From Deinococcus fonticola (lineage in GTDB: Bacteria > Deinococcota > Deinococci > Deinococcales > Deinococcaceae): a stretch of DNA of 64,000 nt. The notes beneath the pieces are model-generated. The model was not told where the DNA came from and ran no database searches. It worked only from the letters and a program-made list of their open reading frames with translations. The stretch is taken from positions 77,934 through 141,933 of the forward strand of contig NZ_SMMH01000006.1 in assembly GCF_004634215.1 (NCBI RefSeq), written 5' to 3'. The stretch's first letter is position 1, and every line of letters starts with the position of its first letter. Positions 23,056 through 32,568 of this stretch are shown one piece after another. The position numbers and the translations under genes were made by a program.

Positions 23056-24606
23056 TTACTTCTTCAGGGCTTCGCTGACGTTGATGATGCTGACGCTGCC
23101 GGCCGGGTCGATGCTGTAGTCGTCGCTCGGTTCGCCTTCGTTGGCCACCAGCAGGTACTTGCCGTCGGGCGTGAAGGTCAGCATGTCGGGCAGGGCGCCC
23201 ACCGTGATGGCGGGGGCTTTCTCGGTGCCGTCGGGGTTCAGGAGGGCGACCTTGCCGGGGTCGGTTTTCACGGGGGCTTCCACCGCTACGGCGACCACGC
23301 CATTTTTCACGGCGACGCTGTTGGCGGCTTTGCCGTAGGCGGCAAGGGAAATACTTTTCACGAATACAGGTTTGGTCACGTCCGCCAGGTTCAGCACGTC
23401 GAGGCTGCCGGTGTTGCCATTCACGGTGAACAGTTGCCGGCTGGTCTTGTCGAAGGCGCTGATTTCGGCAATGCCCTTGTCGAATGCGAACGGTTCGGCC
23501 TGCCAGCGCCCGGTGAGGGCCAGTTTACCGCTGTCCTGCACGGTGTAGATGGTGACGCTGCCGCTGACCTCATGGCTGGCGACCAGCAGCGGCTTCCCGC
23601 TGGGGCTGTCACTGGCGGGAATGAACAGCACCCCTTCGGGCGCGAGGTCGCCGGCGCTGCCGCTCTTGGCGTCGGCAGTGGGCGTGATGTGGTGCGCGTA
23701 ATCGACAAAGGCCGGTTTGTCGGGTGTGCTGACATCCATGACCATAATGCCGCCCATGCGCTCCAGGCCGACAAAAGCTAGGGTCTTGCCGTTCACGGTG
23801 CCGACGGTCACGCCTTCGGGCTCGGGGCCTTTGTTGTCGCTGCGTCCGTCGAAGGTGCTGGTGGTTCCCTCGCTGTTGAAGGTGGTGGGGGCCAGTTCGG
23901 CCATTTTCTTCTCGATCAGGTCGCCCGTGTCGGCCACCAGGGTACCGCCGGCGTCCCACACGCTGAGGCTGCGGGCGCCGAACGCCACCAGCTGGTCGGC
24001 ATCTCCGTCGCCGTCGGTGTCGGCGTCTACGCTGCTGACGGTCAGGCGGCCTAAAGCGGTGTCTTTCTGCAAGTCAGCGGCGTTGGGGAATTTCGTGGCG
24101 TCCAGTTTCAGTTTCGCCACGCGCACCTCGTCACTGAAGCCGTCGTAGTCGCGGCTGTCGCCCTCGTTGGCGGTCAGCAGGTACGTTTTGCCGCCAATGT
24201 CGATGCTGGCAATGGCGTCGGGCATGTAAGCGCCGTACACGGGCCAGTTCTGGATGTTGATCTTCGTGTCCTTGTCGCTGGCGTCCAGGGCGTTCCCGGC
24301 CCTGCTGTGGTCTTTCAGGCCCAGCGGCTTCACGCCCGTGATTTCGCCTTTCGTCAGGTCGATGGTGGCGATGGCGTTGCTTTCCTGCAAGGTCACGTAG
24401 GCCGCCTTGCTGTCACTGCTGACGGTGATGTACTCCGGCTCGGCATCCAGTGAGAACTGCTTGCTCTTGCCGGGGCGGGTGGTCACCTTGCCGTCGAACG
24501 CCTTGAAGTCCAGCGTCGTGACTTTCGGCAGTTCGGGCGCAGGGGCGGGCTGACAGGCAGCGAGAGCGGCGGAAATTACGAGTGCGGCAGGCATCCATTT
24601 TCTCAT
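23056..24606 (-). CDS. Choice-of-anchor I family lipoprotein (beta-propeller, phosphatase-like)
   Basis: This exported protein of ~516 residues starts MRKWMPAALVISAALAACQ; the lipobox LAAC marks a lipoprotein. The remainder is beta-propeller-like, with AYVTLQESNAIATIDLTKGE, LLTANEGDSRDY, PEGVTVGTVNGKTLAFVGLE, EGVLFIPASDSPSGKPLLVASHEVSGS and LLVANEGEPSDDYSIDPAGS. These are characteristic of the choice-of-anchor I family, often associated with alkaline-phosphatase-like exoproteins. A GTG three codons upstream (24615) is an alternative start. Enzymatic activity is not established from sequence. Confidence 0.85.
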   Translation of the reverse strand: MRKWMPAALVISAALAACQPAPAPELPKVTTLDFKAFDGKVTTRPGKSKQFSLDAEPEYITVSSDSKAAYVTLQESNAIATIDLTKGEITGVKPLGLKDHSRAGNALDASDKDTKINIQNWPVYGAYMPDAIASIDIGGKTYLLTANEGDSRDYDGFSDEVRVAKLKLDATKFPNAADLQKDTALGRLTVSSVDADTDGDGDADQLVAFGARSLSVWDAGGTLVADTGDLIEKKMAELAPTTFNSEGTTSTFDGRSDNKGPEPEGVTVGTVNGKTLAFVGLERMGGIMVMDVSTPDKPAFVDYAHHITPTADAKSGSAGDLAPEGVLFIPASDSPSGKPLLVASHEVSGSVTIYTVQDSGKLALTGRWQAEPFAFDKGIAEISAFDKTSRQLFTVNGNTGSLDVLNLADVTKPVFVKSISLAAYGKAANSVAVKNGVVAVAVEAPVKTDPGKVALLNPDGTEKAPAITVGALPDMLTFTPDGKYLLVANEGEPSDDYSIDPAGSVSIINVSEALKK

Positions 24607-24679
24607 CCGTGACACTGTGCCGTCATCACGTCAAGGCGGTGTGGCGCTTTCGTCAACGGAAGGTCAGGCCGGGAACAGG

Positions 24680-24719
24680 CAAAAACGCCGCAGAGGCCCC
24701 GAAGCTTCTCCGGCGTTTC
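24680..24719 (-). terminator. Intrinsic terminator of frnE
   Basis: On the minus strand AAACGCCG...CGGCGTTT is followed by TTT, 33 bp beyond the frnE stop. Confidence 0.85.
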
Positions 24720-24751
24720 AACGTGATGACGCTAAGCTGGTGTGCTGACGC

Positions 24752-25501
24752 TCAGCTGGTCTTGTCCGGAACGGCGCAGCTTCCGTCCTGGCAGCCCTCG
24801 GCGTCGTCTGCACCCAGCATGCTCAGGGGACTGGGGTTGGTTTCGGCCCACACCTGCGTGAGCGCCTGCGTGAACACCTCGGGGTTCTGGGCGCCGCTGA
24901 CACCGTACTTGCCGCCCAGCACGAAGAACGGCACGCCCGTGATGCCGTAGGCCTGCGCCTGCTGCTCGTCGGCGCGCACCGCCTGGGCATACTGACCTGA
25001 CTCCAGCGCGGCGCGGGCTTCATCGGCGTTCAGGCCGATGCCGGCGGCCAGTTCTGCCAGGACATCCACTTCCGAGAGGTTCAGGCCCTGCGTGAAGTGG
25101 GCGTGGAGCAGGCGTTCTTTCATCTGCGGCCCGTGGCCCCGTGCGGCGGCAAAGTGAATCAGTTGATGGCTCAGGAAGGTGTTCACCTGCTGCAGGGCGC
25201 CGAAGTCGTACTGGAGTCCCTCGCCGGCGGCGGCCTGGGCCACGCCGTCCACCATCTGCTGCGCCTGCGCCAGCGTTCGGCCGTATTTGTGCGCGAGGTG
25301 CTGGGCAACAGATTGGGAGTTGTGCTTTGCCGCGCCTGGGTCAAGCTCGAAGCTGTGGTACACGATTTCTACGTTGTCGCGCTGGGCGAAGCTGTCCAGC
25401 GCCTGCTCGAAGCGCCGTTTGCCGATGTAACACCACGGGCAGGCGATGTCCGACCAGATGTCCACGCGGATTTTCTCAGGACTGGAAGCGAAGGTAGTCA
25501 T
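24752..25501 (-). CDS. frnE: FrnE-type disulfide oxidoreductase/isomerase (DsbA family)
   Basis: The 249-residue thioredoxin-fold protein has the active site IACPWCYIGKRRFEQ (CPWC, about residue 20) and a cis-Pro loop GITGVPFFVLGGKYGVSGAQ. A C-terminal tail carries a second cysteine pair, EGCQDGSCAVPD (CX4C). The tail cysteines are a feature of the D. radiodurans FrnE, a cytosolic disulfide isomerase tied to oxidative and radiation tolerance. The ATG at 25501 is chosen because a near-consensus promoter places the transcript start at or beside it; the upstream in-frame ATG at 25519 would lie within the promoter. There is no signal peptide, so a cytoplasmic site is expected. Confidence 0.92.
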   Translation of the reverse strand: MTTFASSPEKIRVDIWSDIACPWCYIGKRRFEQALDSFAQRDNVEIVYHSFELDPGAAKHNSQSVAQHLAHKYGRTLAQAQQMVDGVAQAAAGEGLQYDFGALQQVNTFLSHQLIHFAAARGHGPQMKERLLHAHFTQGLNLSEVDVLAELAAGIGLNADEARAALESGQYAQAVRADEQQAQAYGITGVPFFVLGGKYGVSGAQNPEVFTQALTQVWAETNPSPLSMLGADDAEGCQDGSCAVPDKTS

Positions 25502-25507
25502 CTTAAT

Positions 25508-25536
25508 ATCATAAAGCACTTTATAAAATAAATCAA
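25508..25536 (-). promoter_or_regulatory. frnE promoter with overlapping 18-bp inverted repeat
   Basis: On the minus strand, TTGATT (25536-25531) and TATGAT (25513-25508) are separated by 17 bp, and the start ATG follows 6 nt later, so the mRNA should be leaderless. An inverted repeat, TCATAAAG-CA-CTTTATAA on the plus strand (25509-25526, one mismatch), covers the spacer and most of the -10 and is a candidate operator. Confidence 0.8.
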
Positions 25537-25607
25537 GAGAAGGCGGGCACCTTTTCCTGAGCCACTTGGCGTATGCGGATTGGCCCTGTTTTTCATACGC
25601 TGGTAGG

Positions 25608-27371
25608 ATGCCGGCCCCTTCCTCTTCCCCACTGCTCGTCCTGCGTTCTTACCTGGGGCCGCTCAAATGGGCGGTGCTGACGCTGGCCCTGCTGCTGCTC
25701 ACGGGCACGGGCCTGAACCTGTACCTGCCGCAGATTCTGGGCCGTTTCGTGGACAACGCCAAACTGGGCGCGGGGGCGGACATCGCGCTGCTGTCGCGCC
25801 TGGCCTTTCTATACATCGCGCTGGCGGTGGGCGTGCAACTGCTGATGGCCGCCGCCACCTACGTGGGCGCGAGGGTCGGCTGGACGGCCACCAACCGCCT
25901 GCGGGCCGACCTGACCGCGCACCTGCTGTCGCTGGACATGCGCGAACACAAGGAACGCACCCCCGGCGAGATGATCGAACGCATCGACGGGGACGTGACG
26001 GCCCTCAGCAACTTCTTCTCGCAGTTCGCGGTGCGGGTGTTCGGGGCGGCGCTGCTGCTGCTGGGCGCTGTGTTCATGTTCTACCGGATCAACGTGTGGG
26101 TGGGCCTGGGCGTTACCGCCTTCGTGGTCATTACGCTCAGCATGATGAACCGGGTGCGCGAAGCGGGCGTGGAACCCACCCGCCTGGAACGCGAGGCCAG
26201 CGCCCGCCTGTTCGGGTACGTGGAAGAACGCCTGGCCGGACTGGACGACGTTCGCGCCCTGGGAGCCGGGCAGCACCACCTGCGCGGCTTCCTGACCGTG
26301 CAGCGCGAGTTCTTCCGGCGCAGCATCGAATCGTGGAAGAAACGCAGCCTGGTGTGGCAGTTCAGCATGGGCCTCTTCGTGGCCGGGTACGTGGGGATTC
26401 TCAGCGCCTCGGTGGGCCTGTACGCGGCGGGAGCCATTACGTTGGGCACGGCTTTTCTGCTGTTCCAGTACATGAGCATGATCGAGGAACCCATCGACCA
26501 GCTCACCCAGCAGCTTCAGGACTTGCAGAAGGCCGGAGCCAGCCTGGTGCGCGTGGGCGAACTGCTGGCCCTGAAAACCGGGCTGCCGGAGGGCGCGCGC
26601 GAACTCCCGGCGGGCGGCCTGGACTTGCGCTTCCAGGACGTGAACTTCAGCTACGAACCGGAAGACCCGAACGCACGCGGCGTCTTGCAGGACATCACCT
26701 TTCACCTCCCCGCCAGGCAGACGGTGGGTCTGCTGGGCCGCACCGGGAGCGGCAAAACCACCCTCACGCGGCTGGTGTCGCGGCTGTACGACCCCACCTC
26801 CGGCAGCGTGACCCTGGGCGGCGTGGACACCCGCGACGTGACCCTGAAAAGCCTGCGTCAGCGCGTCGCCGTGGTCACCCAGGACGTGCAACTGTTCCAG
26901 GCGACCGTGCGCGACAACCTCACCTTCTTCGATCACAGCGTCCCCGACCACCGCGTCGAGGCGGCGCTGCTGGAAGTCGGGCTGGGCGGCTGGCTCGACT
27001 CGCTCCCGGACGGCGTGAAGACCCCGCTGGCCGCCGGCAGCCTCAGCGCCGGGCAATCCCAACTGCTGGCCTTCGCCCGCGTGATGCTGCAAGACCCCAG
27101 TGTCATCATCCTCGACGAACCCAGCAGCCGCCTCGACCCGGCCACCGAAGCGCAACTCACCCAGGCCATGCAACGCCTGCTGCAAGGCCGCACCGCCATC
27201 GTCATCGCCCACCGCCTGGAAACGGTAGCCCGCGCCGACCGGATTCTGGTGCTGGGCGCAGGAAAAATCCTGGAGGACGGCGAACGCGCAGCGCTGGCCC
27301 GCGACCCCCGCAGCCACTACGCGCAGCTTCTCAGTGCCGGGAAGGAAGAACTGGAAGAGGTGCTGGCGTGA
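25608..27371 (+). CDS. ABC transporter, fused permease/ATPase (exporter half 1)
   Basis: This is a 587-residue type I exporter half-transporter. The N-terminal ~320 residues hold six hydrophobic segments and cytoplasmic loops ([20 protein letters not shown]). The nucleotide-binding domain has Walker [11 protein letters not shown], a Q-loop in VVTQDVQLF, signature LSAGQSQLL, Walker [13 protein letters not shown] and the H-loop [10 protein letters not shown]. The start ATG 25608 follows TACGCT by 6 nt, so it may be leaderless. It pairs with the next ABC gene 85 bp downstream, probably as a heterodimer. The substrate is unknown; MdlAB/multidrug-like. Confidence 0.9.
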   Translation: MPAPSSSPLLVLRSYLGPLKWAVLTLALLLLTGTGLNLYLPQILGRFVDNAKLGAGADIALLSRLAFLYIALAVGVQLLMAAATYVGARVGWTATNRLRADLTAHLLSLDMREHKERTPGEMIERIDGDVTALSNFFSQFAVRVFGAALLLLGAVFMFYRINVWVGLGVTAFVVITLSMMNRVREAGVEPTRLEREASARLFGYVEERLAGLDDVRALGAGQHHLRGFLTVQREFFRRSIESWKKRSLVWQFSMGLFVAGYVGILSASVGLYAAGAITLGTAFLLFQYMSMIEEPIDQLTQQLQDLQKAGASLVRVGELLALKTGLPEGARELPAGGLDLRFQDVNFSYEPEDPNARGVLQDITFHLPARQTVGLLGRTGSGKTTLTRLVSRLYDPTSGSVTLGGVDTRDVTLKSLRQRVAVVTQDVQLFQATVRDNLTFFDHSVPDHRVEAALLEVGLGGWLDSLPDGVKTPLAAGSLSAGQSQLLAFARVMLQDPSVIILDEPSSRLDPATEAQLTQAMQRLLQGRTAIVIAHRLETVARADRILVLGAGKILEDGERAALARDPRSHYAQLLSAGKEELEEVLA

Positions 27372-27456
27372 GGCAGCTTATCTCAACGGAGAACCTCGTC
27401 CCAGCCGTCTTTTCCCTACTGCCCGCCGACCACCCGATCCCGACTGGAGCCCCCGC

Positions 27457-29274
27457 ATGACCACCGCACCCGCCAAAGACCTGACGCTGCCCCTCTCGCG
27501 CAAGCTGTTCACGTACGACCGGGCTCTGTTCGTCCGGAACATGCTGCTGTGGGGCACTTTTCACGCCTCGCCCGCGCTGCTGACCCTGGCGGTCAGTCAG
27601 GTGTTCACGCGCCTGGGTGAGGCCGACAAACTGAACCTGGGCGGGCAGCCCATGACCCCGGCCATCGGGGCGGCGTGGGTGGCCGTGGGGTTCTTCGCGC
27701 TGGCCCGCATGTTCCGCTGGGGCCTGTTCTACTGGGCGCTGCGCTCGTGGATCACGCTGTGGTACACCCTGAATGCCCTGGTGCGCCGCAACCTGCTAGC
27801 TTACCTGCTGACCGCCAGAGGCTCGCGGATTTTGCCCGACACGCCCGCCGAGGTGGTCAGCCGTTTCCGGGACGACGTGGACGACGTGGCCGCGTACGTG
27901 GAAATCTGGGTGGACGGCCTGGGCATCGTGCTGTTCAGCCTGATCGCGGTGTTCCTGATGTCCCGCGTCGATCCCCTCATCACGCTGCTGGTGTGTGCTC
28001 CGCTGCTGCTAATGGTGTTCTTCGTACAGCGCCTCACCCCCACCATTCGCGCCTACCGCCGCCGCATGCGCGAGGCCACCGCCCGCGTGACTGACTTTAT
28101 CGGTGAAACCTTCGGGGCGGTCAGCGCCGTGAAACTGGCGGGCCGCGAGGAGCAGATGGTGGGGCACCTGCGGTCGCTGGGGGAAACGCGGCGTCATGCC
28201 GCCCTGCGCGACGTGCTGCTCACCGAGTTGATTCGCGGCGTGAACACCAACATGGTCAACATCGCGGTGGGCCTGGTGCTGTTGCTGGGCGCCGACCGCA
28301 TTCGCGGCGGGCAGATGAGCGTGGGCGATTTCGTGCTGTTCATCGGCCTGCTGCCGCGCCTGACTGGCAGCATGGCCTTCTTCGGGGACGCCATCGCCCG
28401 CCACCGCCGCACCGGGGTCAGCTACGACCGCATGAACCGCCTCTTGCAGGATGCGCCAGAAGACCAGACCGTGCAGCACCACCCCATCTACCTGAACAGC
28501 GAAGCGCCCGTGGTGGCGAACGTTCAGGAGGCGCACCCCTTGCAGGAATTGCGGGTCGAGCACCTGAGCGCCCGTCACCCCGGCGGGGCCGGGATTCAGG
28601 ACGTGAGTTTCACCCTCCGGCGCGGCGAGTTCGTGGTGGTCACCGGGCGCATCGGCAGTGGCAAGACCACCCTGGTTCGCGCCCTGCTGGGCCTGATGCC
28701 GCGCCAGAGCGGCCAGATTTACTGGAACGGGCAGGAGGTCACAGACCCCGCCACCTTCCTGGTGCCGCCCCACTGCGCCTACACCGCGCAGCTCCCCAAC
28801 CTGTTCAGCGACTCCTTGCAGGAGAACATCCTGACCGGGGCCGAGGAGGCCCGTCTGGGCCGCGCCGTGCGGCTGGCGGTGCTGGAACCCGATCTCCAGC
28901 AGCTCGGCAACGGCCTCTCGACCGAGGTCGGTGCCAGGGGCGTCAAACTCTCCGGCGGGCAGCTCCAGCGCGCGGCGGTGGCCCGTATGCTGGCCCAGCA
29001 CGCCGACCTGCTGGTGTTCGACGACGTGTCCAGTGCGCTCGACGCCCGCACCGAGGCGCAACTCTGGGACGGCCTCTTCACCGAACTGGACGCCACCTGC
29101 CTCGTCATCTCTCACCGCCACGCCGCCCTGAGCCGCGCCGACCGCATCCTGGTCATGGAAAACGGAAAACTGGTCGCGGAAGGCGCGCTGGAACACCTCC
29201 TTGAAACCAGCGCGGAAATGCGGGCGCTGTGGGCCGAGGAGGAGGAGTATCCTGACACCAGGTTGCCGATTTAA
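27457..29274 (+). CDS. ABC transporter, fused permease/ATPase (exporter half 2)
   Basis: The 605-residue partner of the preceding ABC protein has a transmembrane domain in the first ~320 residues and an NBD with Walker A GRIGSGKTTL, signature LSGGQLQRAAVARML, Walker B LLVFDDVSSALD and the H-loop CLVISHRHAAL. Here the residue after Walker B is Asp instead of the catalytic Glu (FDDVSS versus LDEPSS in the partner), which suggests a degenerate ATP site, as in asymmetric heterodimeric exporters. ATG 27457 is the natural start; the upstream reading overlaps the partner gene's 3' end. Confidence 0.9.
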   Translation: MTTAPAKDLTLPLSRKLFTYDRALFVRNMLLWGTFHASPALLTLAVSQVFTRLGEADKLNLGGQPMTPAIGAAWVAVGFFALARMFRWGLFYWALRSWITLWYTLNALVRRNLLAYLLTARGSRILPDTPAEVVSRFRDDVDDVAAYVEIWVDGLGIVLFSLIAVFLMSRVDPLITLLVCAPLLLMVFFVQRLTPTIRAYRRRMREATARVTDFIGETFGAVSAVKLAGREEQMVGHLRSLGETRRHAALRDVLLTELIRGVNTNMVNIAVGLVLLLGADRIRGGQMSVGDFVLFIGLLPRLTGSMAFFGDAIARHRRTGVSYDRMNRLLQDAPEDQTVQHHPIYLNSEAPVVANVQEAHPLQELRVEHLSARHPGGAGIQDVSFTLRRGEFVVVTGRIGSGKTTLVRALLGLMPRQSGQIYWNGQEVTDPATFLVPPHCAYTAQLPNLFSDSLQENILTGAEEARLGRAVRLAVLEPDLQQLGNGLSTEVGARGVKLSGGQLQRAAVARMLAQHADLLVFDDVSSALDARTEAQLWDGLFTELDATCLVISHRHAALSRADRILVMENGKLVAEGALEHLLETSAEMRALWAEEEEYPDTRLPI

Positions 29275-29320
29275 TAGCATGACGACGTATGGGTTATAGG
29301 GTCAGTAGCCGAGGTCGGAC

Positions 29321-31520
29321 ATGAACTGCCCAATATGTCAGTTGGTTGTGCCAGAAGGACGCACTATTTGTCCTGCCTGTGGCTGGACACTAACAAATAC
29401 GCTGACACTAACAAATACGCTGGATGATTCGCTTCCTATTGGCACACTTCTGAAAAATGGTCAGTTCCGCATAGAACGGAAATTAGGGCAAGGTGGCTTT
29501 GGTATCACTTACCTTGCTACTGATCTCGCTCTTGCACGCACCATAGCTATCAAGGAGCTTTTTCAAAGTGACTGGAAACGCCAGGGGAAAATGGTACAAA
29601 CTCCCATTAAGCTCACGGCCAGTGAATTTCAGGAAATCAAGGATAAGTTCCTTCAAGAAGGGAGAGTGCTGGCGGGCTTCAGCGACCCCAGCATCGTGCA
29701 GGTCTACGACCAGTTCAGCGAAAACAACACTGCTTATCTGGTGATGGAGTACCTCCAGGGCGAATCGCTGGCGGAACGCCTAACGCGGGAGCACATCATC
29801 TCGGCGGAGGAACTGCTCACCTTGACCCGGTCAGGCTCTGCGCCTGCTGCACGATAGAGGCCACCTGCACCGCGACATCAAGCCCGACAACATCATTCTG
29901 GAGAAAGGGGGACGGGCGGTGCTGATCGATTTCGGCTCTGCGCGCCAGTTTCAGGCTGGAAAGACCACCCACATGACCCGGTTGGTTACGCCTGGCTACG
30001 CGCCGCTGGAACAGTACGCTGCATCGGGCAGAGTCGGGCCACCGACAGATCTGTATGCCCTGGGTGCAACCCTTTACCACGCCCTCAGTGGGCAAATGCC
30101 GCCTTCTGCCTCCGACCTCTTCAATGGTGTGGCCCTCCCCCCCTTGCCAACCGGTACACCGGGCGGTCTGATCACAGGCATTGAAACAGCCATGCAGATC
30201 AGAATGCAGGATCGTCCGCAGACAGTGGATGAGTTTCTAAGGATGCTCACCTCAGTTACAGATGCACAGCAGTCTAAGCCGCGTTTCGCAGGGCCGAAGC
30301 CACTACTGGACTATCTAAAGTACTTGGGGATCAGCCCAGATACTTTTCTGGACAGACTCGAAGAAGGCACTATACAGGTGAGTGAACTTCCTCCAGAGGT
30401 TCGAGCCGAGTTGATTCGCACAAAGTGGATCAATGCTCAGGGCCAACTTACCTTCAGATATGCCTGGGGAAACCAGCCGCGCCAGCAACCGCCCAAGCCG
30501 ATAGCGTCACCTATACCGTCGTCAACATCAAAAAAGCCAACTTCTCCTGCTCAGCCTAGGCAACCCATATGGACACCTCACCACCCCCAACCTGCACCTT
30601 TACCACCCACACCAACGCCTTCTCCACCTCTCGTTGCCTTCCCGGACGTAGCAGACGTGAATCAGCTTTGGTTGGCTATTTGCAAAGTTCCAAAACCTGA
30701 CCACCTAACTTTGAAAGTATCTATTCTGAATCCAGCAAGAAAGAAAATCACGTATAGAACTTTCCTCCGCGCAGCTCTTTATGGTCTGTTTTGGAGTTGG
30801 GGTGGGTGGGCTGCCTCGCAGATTGGCTCTGGACTCTTCAGTGGCATTTGGGTTTTCTTTGCGATAGGTGGAGCACTTTACCCTTTTTTGGATAAAGGCG
30901 ACCAAAAAATCCTGTCCCAGATTGAAGGTATTGACCAGCAACTTAAGGCGAGGCAAATGTCATACGAAGGCGGAAGCCCACTAACGCGCTTTGAAGCCAA
31001 GATACGTGAACTGGAACAGATCAAAACCCAGCTCCTCAACCCCACCGCACTCCTGACAGAGCGTGAACAAGCAGCTCGGCAGAAATACACCCAGCAGGTG
31101 ATTGAAGCCGAGTTGCGGCGTCACCGTCTGGAACCGGGCCTTGTTCCCGGAGTTGGAGTACAGCGGATCAAAACGCTCAATCAGTACGGTATCCATACCG
31201 CGTTTGACCTCGATAGAAAACCTTTGGCAAGAATCTCCGGCATTGGTGAAAAGATCATCAACGATCTAATGGCCTGGCGATCCAGTATCGAGCGGTCGGC
31301 CCAGACCAGCGTCAAGCCATTTTCTGGAGGTCAGCAACTTCACGCAGAAGTCGCCCGCGAATTGTGGAACCTGCGTGCCATGTTGGCCGACGGGCCACAA
31401 CTTCTTCAGGTCGCCACTACCGAAGGGATCAATAATTACAAGCAGGCAGAAGCCGACATCCAAGCGTTATTGGGTGAGCGGGAGGGATTACTCAAGCGGC
31501 TTCAATCCGAGAAAATATAA
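29321..31520 (+). pseudogene. Ser/Thr protein kinase with zinc ribbon and helix-hairpin-helix tail, interrupted by a frameshift
   Basis: Two overlapping frames together encode one kinase of about 730 residues. Frame 1 (29321-29857) has a zinc ribbon (CPIC...CPAC), a glycine loop GQGGFGITYLA and the Lys in IAIKELF. Frame 2, effective from about 29838, continues with HLHRDIKPDN, LIDFGSARQF and TPGYAPLEQY. One extra base between TCA (29831-29833) and CTG (29838) breaks the gene just before the catalytic loop. After the kinase come a Pro-rich linker, a hydrophobic segment (GIWVFFAIGGALYPFL), a coiled coil and a helix-hairpin-helix-like stretch (PGVGVQRIKTLNQYGI...ISGIGEKIINDLM), a YegI-like architecture. 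The DNA is clearly AT-richer than its neighbours, suggesting acquisition. A sequencing error is possible. Confidence 0.8.
29387..29422 (+). repeat. 18-bp tandem duplication inside the kinase gene
   Basis: ACACTAACAAATACGCTG occurs twice in direct succession, adding a duplicated TLTNTL hexapeptide between the zinc ribbon and the kinase domain. It keeps the frame. Confidence 0.9.
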
Positions 31521-31563
31521 GAGATAGATTTAAAGTTTTCCAATTGAGTGGCTCATCGCCAGT

Positions 31564-32508
31564 TTACTTGCCAGTGTACACGGGTTTGAAGCTGAACACG
31601 CTGGGGGTGCTGGTGTCCACGGTGACTTCGACTGCGCCCACATCGGCTTCGCCCATGACTTGCAGGCGGGTGACGTTGCGTAGCGCCGGGCTGGCGGCGG
31701 TCTGCCCCAGGAAGGTGTTTGCGCCGGCCTCGGTAAGCGGGTGGTCGATGACCAGGGTGTGCGAGTCGCCCTGGATCAGCAGGACGGGTTTGCCGTAGGC
31801 TTTGGCCTCGGTAGCGAGGGTGGTCACGGTGTCGCGCAGACCCACGTCGGTCAGCAGGACAGGCGAGCCGTAGAACAGGTCGGCCTGGAAGGCGATGACG
31901 ACGGCGGGGGCGTTCTTTTCCTTCGCTTCGGTGAAGGTGGCCTTGATCCACTCCAGGTTGGCGGCGTTGCGGGCGAAGTACTCGCCGACGCTGGCGATGT
32001 TGCGTTCCATGCCGTTGTTGCTGCCGACCACGTGAATGGTGCTGAAGATCACGCCGCCCTGCGCCCAGCGGCTGTTCTCGATCAGGCTGGGCTGGCGCGT
32101 CAGGGTGATGGGCTTCTGCCCGAAGCTCCTGTCCCCTTGCTCTTTGAAGAACATCTCACGGATTTTCCCCAGGCGTTCCAGCGGGTCGAACTTCCCGGCC
32201 TTCTCGCGGTGGCAGTCCGTCCACTCATTGTCGCCGGGCGTGTAGATCAGGGGGTTCTGGAACAGCCCGAACTCGTCTTTCACTTTCTGGAAGTTCTCGT
32301 CGGAGCAGGGGGTGCTGCCGCTCTTGATGTCGCCCACGTGGATGGTGAAGGCAGGATTCAGTTTGTTCACGTCAGCGATCAGCGCCTCGAAACGGGCGTA
32401 ATCGTCGGGAAGTTTGTACGGCATGTCGCCCAGCGCCACGAACTTGAACGGTGCGGCGGCAGCAGAAGCGGCCAGGGCAAACAGGGCGGTCAGGAACAGT
32501 TTTTTCAT
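31564..32508 (-). CDS. Exported metallophosphoesterase-family protein
   Basis: The 314-residue protein has a Sec signal peptide (MKKLFLTALFALAASAAAA) and the calcineurin-like motifs FVALGDMPY, IHVGDIKSGS and YTPGDNEWTDCH. The usual GDxHx block is GDMPY here, a variant known from the broader family. IQGDSHTL near the C-terminus provides a further His. It is probably a periplasmic or extracellular phosphatase. It has a GGAGA ribosome site and lies in tandem, 60 bp downstream of the phytase-like gene. It converges on the kinase pseudogene. Confidence 0.85.
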   Translation of the reverse strand: MKKLFLTALFALAASAAAAPFKFVALGDMPYKLPDDYARFEALIADVNKLNPAFTIHVGDIKSGSTPCSDENFQKVKDEFGLFQNPLIYTPGDNEWTDCHREKAGKFDPLERLGKIREMFFKEQGDRSFGQKPITLTRQPSLIENSRWAQGGVIFSTIHVVGSNNGMERNIASVGEYFARNAANLEWIKATFTEAKEKNAPAVVIAFQADLFYGSPVLLTDVGLRDTVTTLATEAKAYGKPVLLIQGDSHTLVIDHPLTEAGANTFLGQTAASPALRNVTRLQVMGEADVGAVEVTVDTSTPSVFSFKPVYTGK

Positions 32509-32568
32509 GGGGTCTCCTGTCAGGATAGGAATGGGCAGCTTCAGGCCGATGTTTTGCGTCGAGCAGCC

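Noticed and set aside
29834..29840. Programmed ribosomal frameshift in the kinase gene
   Set aside because: No slippery heptamer or downstream stimulatory structure is evident. An indel or sequencing error is simpler.
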